A DNA stretch of 64,000 bases from Aurelia coerulea. Lineage: Eukaryota > Cnidaria > Scyphozoa > Semaeostomeae > Ulmaridae. The stretch covers positions 6,938,743-7,002,742 of the forward strand of contig CM076962.1 of NCBI GenBank assembly GCA_039566865.1, written 5' to 3'. How positions within the stretch are numbered: the first letter of the stretch is position 1; every line of letters begins with the position of its first letter. Below, piece by piece: positions 22,215 to 30,708 of this stretch. Below the pieces are notes generated by a model, which saw only the letters and a program-made list of their open reading frames with translations, was not told where the DNA came from and ran no database searches. The position numbers and the translations under genes are program-made.

Positions 22215-23391
22215 AATAAGATCAAGTTTTTTGAAATTTGTACTATTTCACTGTTTTATAAATGATTTGACTTCATCATGACAGTGAAACATAAAAGCAA
22301 AATAGTGAGAACTTTCTTAATCAAGTGACTAGCACAGATTCATTTCAAAGATCATTTGCATGCACCAAGATCATACTCTTTTCCTGATTTTCAACAAATA
22401 TTCTTTTTATCAGCAATAACTATATCAATATAGAATTGTCTTCCATTTTCACATTTTCTGTTACCAAATCACTATCATAGAAAATCATTTTTATTAGGGT
22501 ATACTGGGGTAAAATGGGTAAGATGAGGGTAAAATGGGTAGCATTGACTGCTAGAAGTTGCCAAACAACATGTCGCAATAAAAAATTTAATTTCTTAATT
22601 TAGGATCACAATAGGTTGATCATACTGTGTACCAAGCTACAACTTCATAGCTCTATTGGTTTTTGAAATAATTAGGGAGGATGCCCCTAAGTACATAAAA
22701 ACCTCGTTTCCAGAATCTCGATATGTGGTCTAAATAGGAATATTCAGAAGTTAAATATCCACATTATTTACACTAAACCTTTTTGTTTAAAGTTATGATA
22801 ATCTTTGATGTGCATTCACGAAGCTTCTCTAAGGCACTGAGGGCTTTAAACACCTTCGTTCTTTTGCTCTTCCATGCTTTGCTTTGCTCTTGGTATTATT
22901 TTTAATGCAGTTCAGAGCATGCACCACTGGGGCTTTGAGCTTGCCCATTGATCGATTTTACTGCAACTTTTTGGGATGTTCATATTTAAACAGGTTGAAT
23001 TTCACTGACACTTTTAGGCAGGGGTATGGATATGGCATGGATATGGCACTTTATGAAAAATAAACTTTATTCTCCCTACAAAATTATCTTATGATGCTAA
23101 ATTCACTCACCTCTTTTTTAATCCTTGAAAAATCCTGGTGCGCTGTCTAGTCTAGGCCTTCATCGATATTTTCTTTTGGGCCGACATCTGCTGTGTGATA
23201 GATATTTTTAGAAATTGCCGCCTTTTTGCTCGCGCTGTGAGCCAAAACGAGGTGCGTCGAGCCATCGTGAGGCTCGAACAAAAATAGCGCCCCCGTCTCT
23301 ATAGCTGTCAATCATAGAGTGTTTCCTAGTGCTGCCCTACCTCTGATGTCAGAGGTAGGGCATTCCTTTGTTTTCGGTCGCGTGTTTTGTT
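22215..23391. other. internal DNA of the TIR element, no gene recognised
   Basis: 22,495-22,550 carries GGGGTAAAATGGGTA followed by a second AAAATGGGTA, resembling one end of another MITE, but no matching inverted end was found. Nothing else stands out before the right TIR. Confidence 0.35.
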
Positions 23392-23687
23392 ACGAGCATC
23401 ATGAGAAAAATCGCTGTAGGAAGACATTGGAGGTTGCCTTCCCATTCTTCTCTCTCCTTCTCTCTTCGCTTCCGATATCTCCTCCGCAGTACTATAAAAA
23501 TTTCCCCCGCAGATATCTCCTCCGCAGTACTATAAAAAGTTTCCCCCGCAGATATCTCCTCCGCAGTACTATACAAAATTTCCCCCGCAGATATCTCCTC
23601 CGCAGTACTATAAAAAATTTCCCCCGCAGATACATATTATCCAGCTCTTCTCCATAGAAGCACACCAGCAGTGTCTAACTACCCATG
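23392..23687 (-). repeat. right terminal inverted repeat, enlarged
   Basis: Inverted counterpart of 18,140-18,332, longer by about three extra 39-bp units. Confidence 0.8.
23473..23632 (-). repeat. 39-bp tandem repeat, four units
   Basis: Four units of GATATCTCCTCCGCAGTAC, then ATA(A/C)AAA, then TTTCCCCCGCA lie within the right TIR. The left TIR has one unit, so the array arose after the TIRs were formed. Units differ mainly in the A-run length. Confidence 0.85.
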
Positions 23688-23699
23688 ATTGGATAACAA

Positions 23700-25452
23700 A
23701 AAGCCAACAAGACACTTGTTGACAATGATAACATCGTTGAAGGAGATCTATCAGGCCCGCAAAAACTTCATTTGAATTTCAAAGGTACTGAAAAACTAGC
23801 TAGTAATTTGGTAGATAAGCTGTGTATTTATAGCATGCCTATGGGGGTGGAAGTAGTTGACCTACTCCCATCCCAAACTTCTAATAGGCCTAATAGGGAG
23901 GATGCCAGCACCCTGGATGTGGGTTCTGGCTGTCGTCATCGGCATCTTGGATACAAGAAGGGTATGGCCAGTGCATCTCTGAACATCAATGGTCTCCGTA
24001 GTCACCTTCGTGAGCTTAAATTACTGGTTAAACATCTAGGGATTCACATTCTTGCCCTTAACGAGACTAAGTTAGATCCTGAATATCCAAAAGAGTTGAC
24101 TAAGGTTTCTGGCTACCAACAAGAAACGTCTTGATAGGACATGCCATGGAGGTGGTGTCTCTATTTATGTTAGAGATTCTATTAAATACAGGCTGCGTTC
24201 TGATGTTCCTATTGATGATTTAGAAATAATCTGTATTGAAGTTGAGCCACCTCAGAGCAAATCATTCCTTGTTCTTGCTTGGTACAGACCGCCAGGTGAC
24301 CCTGTTATGTTGAGACTTTCACTAAGCTGGAAAAGGTTCTGTCTTTCCTGGAAAAAGAGAGTAAAGAAATAATCCTCTTAGGAGATACAAACTGTGATCT
24401 CACTACCAAAAAAGCTGAGCAACTCGTAGAAAATGATTCAAAGCACATGCTTGATCTCTACGAGTTGTTCACCTTCAAACAGCTTATTGAGGAACCAACA
24501 AGGGCCACCTTAAATACCTCTTCTATCATTGACTACGTGGCTACGACATGTACCGGAACATCTTCAAATCAGGAGTGCACGAAGTCTCCATAAGTGATCA
24601 TCATATGGTTTACTGCATCCGTAAATTTAATGGAGCAGTAGAAAAAGTCCATAAAATGATCAAAGCCCGGAAAATGAAGAACTTCAGCGAGGAAGCATTC
24701 CTTGCTGATGTTTCTGGCATATGCTGGGAGCAAATGGTTAATGGAGCTGATGATATCAATGTGCTTGTCAATCAGTGGTCTAATTTGTTCTCTATGATCA
24801 TAGAGAAACATGCTCTATGTAGAGAAACATTGTTGAAATGCGTGTTTCTGAAAGGTACTGCTCCTGGATTGACAGGGACCTTAGAAATTTAATTCATACT
24901 AGAGACAAGCCAGAAAAATCAGCTGTCAAAGTAAATCCCCACTTCTTATGGAATCTTACAGACAGCTCCGTAACAAGGTCACTACCCTAAATTTTCAGTT
25001 GAAGAAGCCACATTATACCAATTGGATTACTGCATGCAAAGGCAACCTGAAAAAATTTTGGAAGGCAGTCAATGAACTGCACAATAACAGATCCAAGTCT
25101 ACTAACATTGATTGTCTTAAGGAGTCTGGCACTGAAATAGTTCATAAACAAGGCATTTCCAATGATATGAATAATTTCTTTTGCTCTGTAGGCAAGAAAC
25201 TTGCAAACAAAATTTATCCTGCCCCTAATCTCCTTTTATCAGGTCATTATGAAGTCAACAAAAACACGGCTGTATTCAACTTCAAAACTTTTCAGCTGAA
25301 AGAGATCAGAGATGCATTTGCCAAAATTAAAACAGCAAAGAGCTTTGGGATTGAAAATATCTCTAGGTACTTCATGAAGCTTTCTTTTCCTTTTATTGAA
25401 AATTCCCTGGCTGTCTTATTTTAACACATCTATTGAAACGAGCCAGTTTCAA
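23700..25452 (+). pseudogene. LINE-C endonuclease and linker, frameshifted
   Basis: Spread over at least three frames but collinear. APE endonuclease blocks: SLNINGLRSHLRELK, ILALNETKLD, HGGGVSIYVRDSI, AWYRPPGDP, IILLGDTNCDL, SIIDYVAT and SISDHHMVYCIRKF (catalytic Asn, Glu, Asp-Asn and Asp-His pairs all present). The linker follows with WITACKGNLKKFWKAVNEL and FGIENISRYFMKL. It stops at ETSQF, just before the RT, where the truncated foldback element at 25,453 begins. Frameshifts lie near 24,130, 24,310, 24,545, 24,890 and 25,420. The family differs from LINE-A and LINE-B in sequence. The start (23,700) is approximate. Confidence 0.75.
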
Positions 25453-26077
25453 ATCTGATGAGTGGTTGCTGATTTATTGCGAAAGAAAGTCAAAATCAGT
25501 GGTTGTTTCAAAACCAGAGGATTTTATTTCGTACTTAACCTTATAACTTGAATTTTAGCATCAAATGGACTCGAAGTTTGCAGTTATGTCAGGAAACACA
25601 TTTGAGAGTAATTTGTGACCACATTACTCAAGGATATTGACCAGAGGCAGCCTGCTGAACGCAGTATTCTTGGTTTAAAACGACTTTATCACTTTTGAGA
25701 AGCAAAATAAATGATGGACGCATGTTATGGCCTGCAGCACTCGTGTTCCACATCACCATTTCTAGCAACCCTAGCTATGTTCAATATTGTTAGTTATCAC
25801 CAAATCCAATTCATGACTCTGTTTCACTCGTGAACATCAGAAAACCGGACTAGGTTTGATTTTTTCAATCGATTTCCTTGATTTTAACATAATGAATTCT
25901 CTGGTTTTGAGGCAGCCAATGATTTTGACTTTCTTGCTCCATAAATTAGCAGCCACTTATCAGATTTATTCAAACTTGGTGTCAACCTTTAAGTTGAGGT
26001 CTCCTCTATTAAAACTCTTAAGAACGGAAACATTGGATTTATGGCTGCACCGCACATATTTTTTGGGACACCCTGTA
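25453..26077. mobile_element. foldback Tc1/mariner-like element, left-truncated
   Basis: The right end reads TTTTTTGGGACACCCTGTA, matching the element at 30,983-31,754 in inverted orientation along most of its length, including TTTTGAGAAGCAAAATA and TTCACTCGTGAACATCAGAAAA against its counterpart. The two arms are inverted copies of each other (for example AAATCTGATGAGTGGTTGC against GCAGCCACTTATCAGATTT). About 150 bp of the left arm are missing. The right end falls at a TA inside the LINE-D reverse transcriptase (codon TAC of the LVYIND block). Confidence 0.7.
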
Positions 26078-26300
26078 GACGAGAAACAGCAAGGGACCAA
26101 GAACTGATCATTGGGGTACACCACAAGTTATATCACACAGATTGGAAAAGAATCCATTTACTGAAACAGACTGTTTTCGGTGAAAGGGTGAATGAAACCA
26201 ATTGAATGCTATGCCTCTTATTCCATAGTGCTTTCACTTACTCAGGAGTATCTCATGATTTACAGTATCAAGTCCCATTTGAAGGCCAATGAATATACCT
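26078..26300 (-). pseudogene. LINE-D reverse transcriptase fragment
   Basis: Minus-strand translation, read from 26,300 down: DTVNHEILLSK (motif A region), YGIRGIAFNWF, RKQSVSVNGFFSN, then GVPQ-stop-SVLGPLLFLV. The glycine codon of GVPQG is a stop. The segment is cut at the following tyrosine codon by the foldback element. The upstream part of the same protein is at 26,840-27,045. The order and motifs are those of CR1/L2-type RTs. Confidence 0.65.
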
Positions 26301-26770
26301 ATATATTAGCTGACTGAAGTTAACTGATTTAGTTCTGAAATTTTGAGGAACTTTCCCAAGAAGCCTTCAAAGCAGGTCTAAAATCCAGACCAAATCGTTT
26401 GCTTTACAGCAATACTGTCACGTGCTATTTGCCCTTTTGGCGGACAAAAATATCATCCCTGGGATCAGAGCAACGTCGTTTGAGGCAATTTTATTCTCAT
26501 TAGAGGATAATGCGTGAGTAATATTGGGGAAGTTTGTGCATGATTTTAGGCACGTTTTGAGGGTTTCTTCAAAGGGCTTTCTTAAGAGAATCTATCATAA
26601 TTTCAGAACGGAATGGCTTATTTCAGTCAGGTAAGTTCTAAAATGGATTTGAACATGTCCATCATTAAATAATGTATTTTCCCAATGTTATCGGCTTGAT
26701 ATCCAGAGAGCAGTGATGATTGTTCCAACAGGGATTGTTTTTTACCCAACTGATACGCGTTATGTAGAAA
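26301..26770. mobile_element. decayed foldback element related to 27,826-28,562
   Basis: Contains inverted arms with the words GAAGCCTTCAAA...AGGCACGTTTTGAGGG and TTTCAGTCAGGTAAGTT...GATTTGAACATG, which match the internal arms of the element at 27,826-28,562 in opposite orientation. The right end CAGGGATTGTTTTTTACCC resembles a mutated copy of its terminus. It splits LINE-D. Confidence 0.45.
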
Positions 26771-26839
26771 CATCAGGCATTCATACATACATACATACAA
26801 ACCGTAAACGCTCTATCAAGCCCCTTTGGGGGCTTATTT

Positions 26840-27045
26840 AATCTTGGACAGTCCAGATGGGGACGTGAGTTGCGAAAAGGCTTCCTGTCATTAAATATGG
26901 GAATCACTTTGGCAATTTTCAGCTGATCCGGAAAAGTAACAGTTGTAAGAGATTCATTTATTGAAATAGAGAGATCAATAGAATTATGAGAATCAAGTAG
27001 TTTTAGCAGTCTGTCTCTGACAGGAATGCTATTCTATTCTATTAT
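26840..27045 (-). pseudogene. LINE-D fragment upstream of the RT core
   Basis: Minus-strand translation gives SIPVRDRLLKLLDSHNSI, then SINESLTTVTFPDQLKIAK and VIPIF, the conserved entry into LINE RT (F-P-x-x-L-K-x-A-K-V-x-P-I-F). It continues, after the decayed foldback element, into 26,300-26,078. A small hairpin AAGCCCCTTTGGGGGCTT at 26,818-26,835 marks its truncated end. Confidence 0.6.
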
Positions 27046-27249
27046 AATGTCTAATGTTTGATGTATAATGTCTAGCCTATGCGACTCAATGTCCCAAACG
27101 CAGACCAGCTCTATGCCCTCGATGCAACCCTGACAGAATTACGTCCTCTTTACGTCACACGTTTCCCTTCCATTGTCTTCCGGTACATTTGGTATAATTT
27201 ATGACATAGAGTTTGGTAAATTTTTGACAAATGGAAAAATGGAAAAAGT

Positions 27250-27323
27250 GTGACGAGAGCGAGTTTTGAACTCGCGACCTCCTGCAGTCTAGGCAGTTGC
27301 TCTACCGATTGAGCTATGTCTAG
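27250..27323 (-). ncRNA. tRNA-like head of SINE copy 1
   Basis: Minus-strand sequence has a good A box (TAGCTCAATCGGTAGAGC) and B box (GGTCGCGAGTTCAAAAC) at tRNA spacing, and a 4-5 bp anticodon stem around CTAGACT. The acceptor stem does not pair, and the anticodon position reads AGA without the long variable arm of a serine tRNA. It is therefore a tRNA-derived repeat, not a working tRNA. Confidence 0.6.
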
Positions 27324-27572
27324 GTCATGCTTCTACAGCAAGCCTGCTTCGTGGACATCTAGATCAGTGTGGTGATGTAACCTGTATCATGTCTAGCCCA
27401 CGTGACTCAATGTCCCAGACGCAGATCGGCTCTATGCCCTCGACGCAACTCTGAGAGAATTACGTCACCTTAACATCGCACTTTTCCCTTCCATTGTCTT
27501 ACGGTATATTTGGAAGAATTCATAACATATGGTTTTGTAAATTTTTCCAAATTTTTCGACAAATGGAAGAAT

Positions 27573-27646
27573 TGTGACACGAGCGAGTTTCGAAGTCTCG
27601 ATCTCCTGCATTCTAGGCAGTTGCTCTACCGACTGAACTCGTCACA
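27573..27646 (-). ncRNA. tRNA-like head of SINE copy 2
   Basis: Same arrangement as copy 1, with A box AGTCGGTAGAGC, anticodon loop CTAGAAT and B-box region GAGACTTCGAAACTC. Here the ends GTGAC and GTCAC can pair, but the B box is altered. Probably inactive. Confidence 0.55.
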
Positions 27647-27825
27647 CTTTTTCCATTTTTCCATTTCTTGAGAGAAAAAGGAAGATCATTGATTTAGGAA
27701 GATCAGGCCTTTGTCACATTGGCACTTGCAGAAATGATCAATTTCAATAGCACAGTCAACTTTTGTGATTGCTCCAACAATGGCTGCTCATTTCAGTCCC
27801 CCAGTATTGTATGTTTCAAATTTTG

Positions 27826-28562
27826 TACCGGGTGAGTCAGAAAAAAGAATCCCCGTTTGAAAGGTCACGGCTCCCTGGAAGACAGTTATATCGGCAAATA
27901 TATAGTTTTATGGTAGAAATGTTCAAATCTACTATAAAATTTACCTGACTGAAATCGGCTACTCCATTATGAAATTATGAGGGAATTTCTCCAGAAAGCC
28001 TCTTCAAAAAACCTTCAAAACGTGCCCAAAATCATGAACAGATTTTCCTAACATTTCTGCCTTACAATGCCTTACAGCAATGACTTGTGAACGCTTTAGC
28101 ACGTGTTATCCTCTTGGGAGGATGAACAAGTCCTCCCCCTGGTATCGTTTTTTCATTTTTTTCATATATTTATTTAAAGTTGGTATTTACATAGTTTTAA
28201 AAGAATAAAGCTAATTTAGCGAATCGTTGACCTATTCAATAAAGCGAAGCGAATCGTTGACCTATTCAGGGGGATTCCATTCTCCCAAGATGACAAAAGA
28301 CATGAATTTATGTGAGTGTCATCAATTTTAAGAAGGAACATTTGCTCATTGTTTTCATTGGTTTTTGCAGGTTTTTGGAAGGGGCTTTCTGCAGAAAATC
28401 ACCCATATCGACGGGAAGGAATTGCCGATTAAGGCCGGGTAAATTACTGAACCTAATTGAACATATTGGCAATAAAACAAGACATTTTTCAATATTATTG
28501 TTTTGATATTCATGGAGCAGTGGCCTTCCAAACGGGGATCCTTTTTTCTGACTCACCCGGTA
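27826..28562. mobile_element. foldback Tc1/mariner-like element, complete (737 bp)
   Basis: Inverted termini TACCGGGTGAGTCAGAAAAA on both ends, continuing with GGATCCCCGTTTG-like sequence, at TA dinucleotides. Inner arms are diverged inverted copies (TTCTCCAGAAAGCCTCTTC against TTCTGCAGAAAGCCCCTTC after complementing), so most of the element is an imperfect palindrome. No transposase. The terminus resembles the TACAGGGTGTCCCA family here, so both may depend on related mariner transposases (inference). Confidence 0.75.
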
Positions 28563-28633
28563 TAATGAAGATAATAATGCACTCACTCAGTTTTGCAGCG
28601 ATTTACATTTGGGTTGATTTCCATCTAACTTAG

Positions 28634-28864
28634 GTCTGCTCAGAAGAGATCATGACTGAGATATTAGAAAGATACCTTGTCTATAATGAGCATGCAGCAA
28701 GTTATACATGGAAATACAGTGGCGAAAACTTGGTAATGAGCAGAACACTTGAAGATAATGGTGTAGCTGATGAGAGTGAAGAGTTTTATACATTGGGGAT
28801 TGACGAAGATCATTTTCTACCAGCCATTCACTTATATTTCAATGATGACCTGACTGAGAAATAA
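28634..28864 (+). CDS. CYB5D1: last exon of cytochrome b5 domain-containing protein 1
   Basis: A 77-codon exon, entered in phase 0 after a TTAG acceptor (28,630-28,633). It begins [18 protein letters not shown], passes through [14 protein letters not shown] and [14 protein letters not shown], and ends in [17 protein letters not shown]. This C-terminal block ([16 protein letters not shown] ... L-Y-F-N-D-D-L-T-E) is the conserved end of CYB5D1, a cilium/axoneme protein linked to radial spokes, whose heme-binding domain lies N-terminal to this part. That domain was not found upstream in the window; earlier exons may be beyond the transposon-filled stretch or outside. The internal ATG at 28,652 is not the gene start. 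AATAAA overlaps the stop codon. The exon shows no damage and is the best supported cellular coding sequence here. Confidence 0.88.
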   Translation, partial: VCSEEIMTEILERYLVYNEHAASYTWKYSGENLVMSRTLEDNGVADESEEFYTLGIDEDHFLPAIHLYFNDDLTEK

Positions 28865-29251
28865 ACTATGTTATATCTGTATACTTGTTAACTTGTAACT
28901 GTTCAACTCATAACGTGTTACTTATTACATTGAGGATAATTGTTTGATATTGTATAGAATGGTTGCAAGATTGATTGTTATTAAAGCACAGCCTAGCACT
29001 TTAACATATGCATATTGAAAATTTCAAGGACCATTTGTATAGTAGTATAGTACCCATGTATCGTACATCGTAACTAAGATTTCAAAAGACCTTGGCATTG
29101 TCGTTGGTTCACTAGCATACAAACAAAAGCTTTCAATACTGTAGCATACCAAGATGAATCATCCAATTTCATGCTAACTAGCCAACGATATCGCTATATT
29201 TCGATCACATGACCTGAAATAGGCTTTGTGAGAAAATTTTTTGAGTACCTG
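28865..29251 (+). other. CYB5D1 3' UTR and flank
   Basis: AT-rich, without coding signal. TTATTAAAGC near 28,979 is a weak poly-A signal candidate. Nothing else identified. Confidence 0.35.
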
Positions 29252-29440
29252 TTACCTGTGTGTCGCAACTACCACCGGTAGATTAGTGATCATCTCTCTC
29301 CAGCATTCTCGATCATCTGCGCTCCTGACACATTTCCCGATGTTTGCTTCCGTCCGCTTCTTTGTATCTTTGGACCATGTTCTGCGTGGTCTTCGTCTCC
29401 CTCTGTTTTCTTTCTGTCGCTTTTCCCTAACTCATCGTCT
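29252..29440 (-). pseudogene. LINE-E, C-terminal fragment
   Basis: Minus-strand translation ends RGRRRPRRTWSKDTKK, then CVRSADDRECWREMITNL and a stop at 29,252-29,254. The pattern G-R-x-R-x-x-W-x-x-D followed by A-x-D-R-x-x-W-R is the typical C-terminus of a group of LINE ORF2 proteins (RTE- and L1-like types among others). It belongs to neither LINE-A nor LINE-B. A frameshift or stop upstream near 29,420 limits it to about 60 residues. Confidence 0.6.
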
Positions 29441-29834
29441 TTATCATTCTATCTTTTCTTATCATGCGTTCAAAGAATTTCGCTGCACTCTTTGCATTTT
29501 CTTCCTTTCTTTGCTTTGGACGAGGGAAATTAAACCCAGTTCAGTCAACGTCAGAGTTCTTGAATTAACTCAAGAGGTGATCCGTGCAGTAGGCCTATTC
29601 TATATTCCTACATTGGGGGAGTATTATGTCATAACTAATATATCACAAAGTGGCAAACATTCATCTTCTAGCTCCTTGCAGAGTTCGTGTTATTCCTGGA
29701 TTAAACTGTACTTCACTCACAACCCATCAGTGTTACCAGTCCTCTTAACCTAAACGTATACTTTATGACTGTAAGTTTGAAATAAACGTGATTTCTAGAA
29801 TGTTCGGAGAGTTCTTTGATCATAACCTGTCATG
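29441..29834. other. no gene recognised
   Basis: The plus-strand open frame across 29,241-29,753 is the antisense of the LINE-E fragment over its first half and has no recognisable product after it. Confidence 0.4.
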
Positions 29835-30613
29835 TACAAGGTGTCTCATCAAAAACTGCTGGACGTTTGATTAAATATTAAAAAATAGCGATATACTGTA
29901 CCAGGCTCCTTGGTAGATAACCCTGCTCCTAAGATTTGAAATTAATTTTTGACGCCAGAATCTTTCTAATCCGCTAAGAATTCACGGAGTTACAAGCGTT
30001 TGAAGTTCAAGTTTGTGCGAAAGCAGAAACCAGACGCCCCAAACCGACTTGTTTTACTCAAAAATACGTCCTAAAATCGAGGTAAAAGAAGACTGTCCAA
30101 AATTGTACATTTCATAGATATCAGAGCATACCAAATAGGACTTCAAAAGTAATTTAATTCTTGTAACCGTTGCCAAAATTTACTTAAGATTGCAAGTATC
30201 CAAAAGCATAGAATGAAAATTTAATCGATGAGAGACGGGGCCTATCCAATTTTTTCTCATCAAATTTCCTCCAAGCATTCATAACCTTGATTCATTGTTA
30301 GAGAAAGTTTGTTTATCGAAAGTGCTTTTTGAGCTCCATTTGATTTGCTTCGAATAAACGCGATTCTACTTTTACAAAATCTGCGATTTAGGGGCGTCTG
30401 GTTTAAGCTTTAGCACAAACTTGAACTTCAAAAGCTCATAGCTCATAGCTCAAAGCTATAAGCCGTAAATATTTAGCCGATTTGCTAGCTTCTGGTGTCA
30501 AAAATTAATTCAAAGTCTCATCAATACCGTTATCTTACCATGGTGTCCCTTCATCATTTCAATATTTTTTAATATCTGATCAAACGTCGAACAATTTTTT
30601 GGGACACCCTGTA
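29835..30613. mobile_element. foldback Tc1/mariner-like element, complete (779 bp)
   Basis: The right terminus complements to TACAGGGTGTCCCAAAAAA; the left terminus is a mutated version (TACAAGGTGTCTCATCAAAA), each followed by GGACGTTTGAT or GACGTTTGAT. Inner arms are inverted: CAAGTTTGTGC...CCAGACGCCCC on the left against GGGGCGTCTGG...GCACAAACTTG on the right. No coding sequence. Confidence 0.7.
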
Positions 30614-30708
30614 GCTCTAACTACTCACGGAATTAAAGATAAAATCTAAGTTAAACAACACGTGAATAGACCTTATGCGTAATTACGTCACACACGACGC
30701 GGCGTACA

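Larger units (their letters stand above)
18140..23687. mobile_element. 5.5-kb element with long terminal inverted repeats
   Basis: Both ends begin CATGGGTAGTTAGACACTGC as inverted copies, and ATTGGAT occurs directly outside each end (18,133-18,139 and 23,688-23,694), fitting a 7-bp duplication (8 bp if one terminal base is counted outside). The inverted repeats are about 190 bp (left) and 300 bp (right). Large size, long TIRs, a 7-8 bp duplication and a CATG start are compatible with a P-like or hAT-like DNA transposon, but no transposase was recognised; the only protein-like sequence is on the minus strand at 21,343-21,780. An hAT-like MITE (22,051-22,214) sits inside. Confidence 0.65.
27060..27660 (-). 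repeat. tandem pair of tRNA-derived SINE-like copies
   Basis: Two direct copies of roughly 310 bp (about 27,060-27,370 and 27,395-27,660). Shared blocks include ACTCAATGTCCCA, CTCTATGCCCTCGA and CCCTTCCATTGTCTT, followed by the tRNA-like head read on the minus strand. The join repeats ATGTCTAGCC. Arrangement on the minus strand is head, then an AT-rich body. Whether the pair arose by local duplication or by two insertions is open. Confidence 0.6.

Noticed and set aside
23319..23657. 112-codon frame with an RRYLL repeat
   Set aside because: It is the 39-bp tandem repeat (13 codons) in the transposon end read by chance.
27250..27646. Functional tRNA genes
   Set aside because: Poor acceptor stems, AGA at the anticodon position without a serine-type variable arm, and placement in a duplicated SINE-like unit.
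29241..29753. 170-codon plus-strand frame as a membrane protein gene
   Set aside because: Its first part is the antisense of the LINE-E C-terminus.
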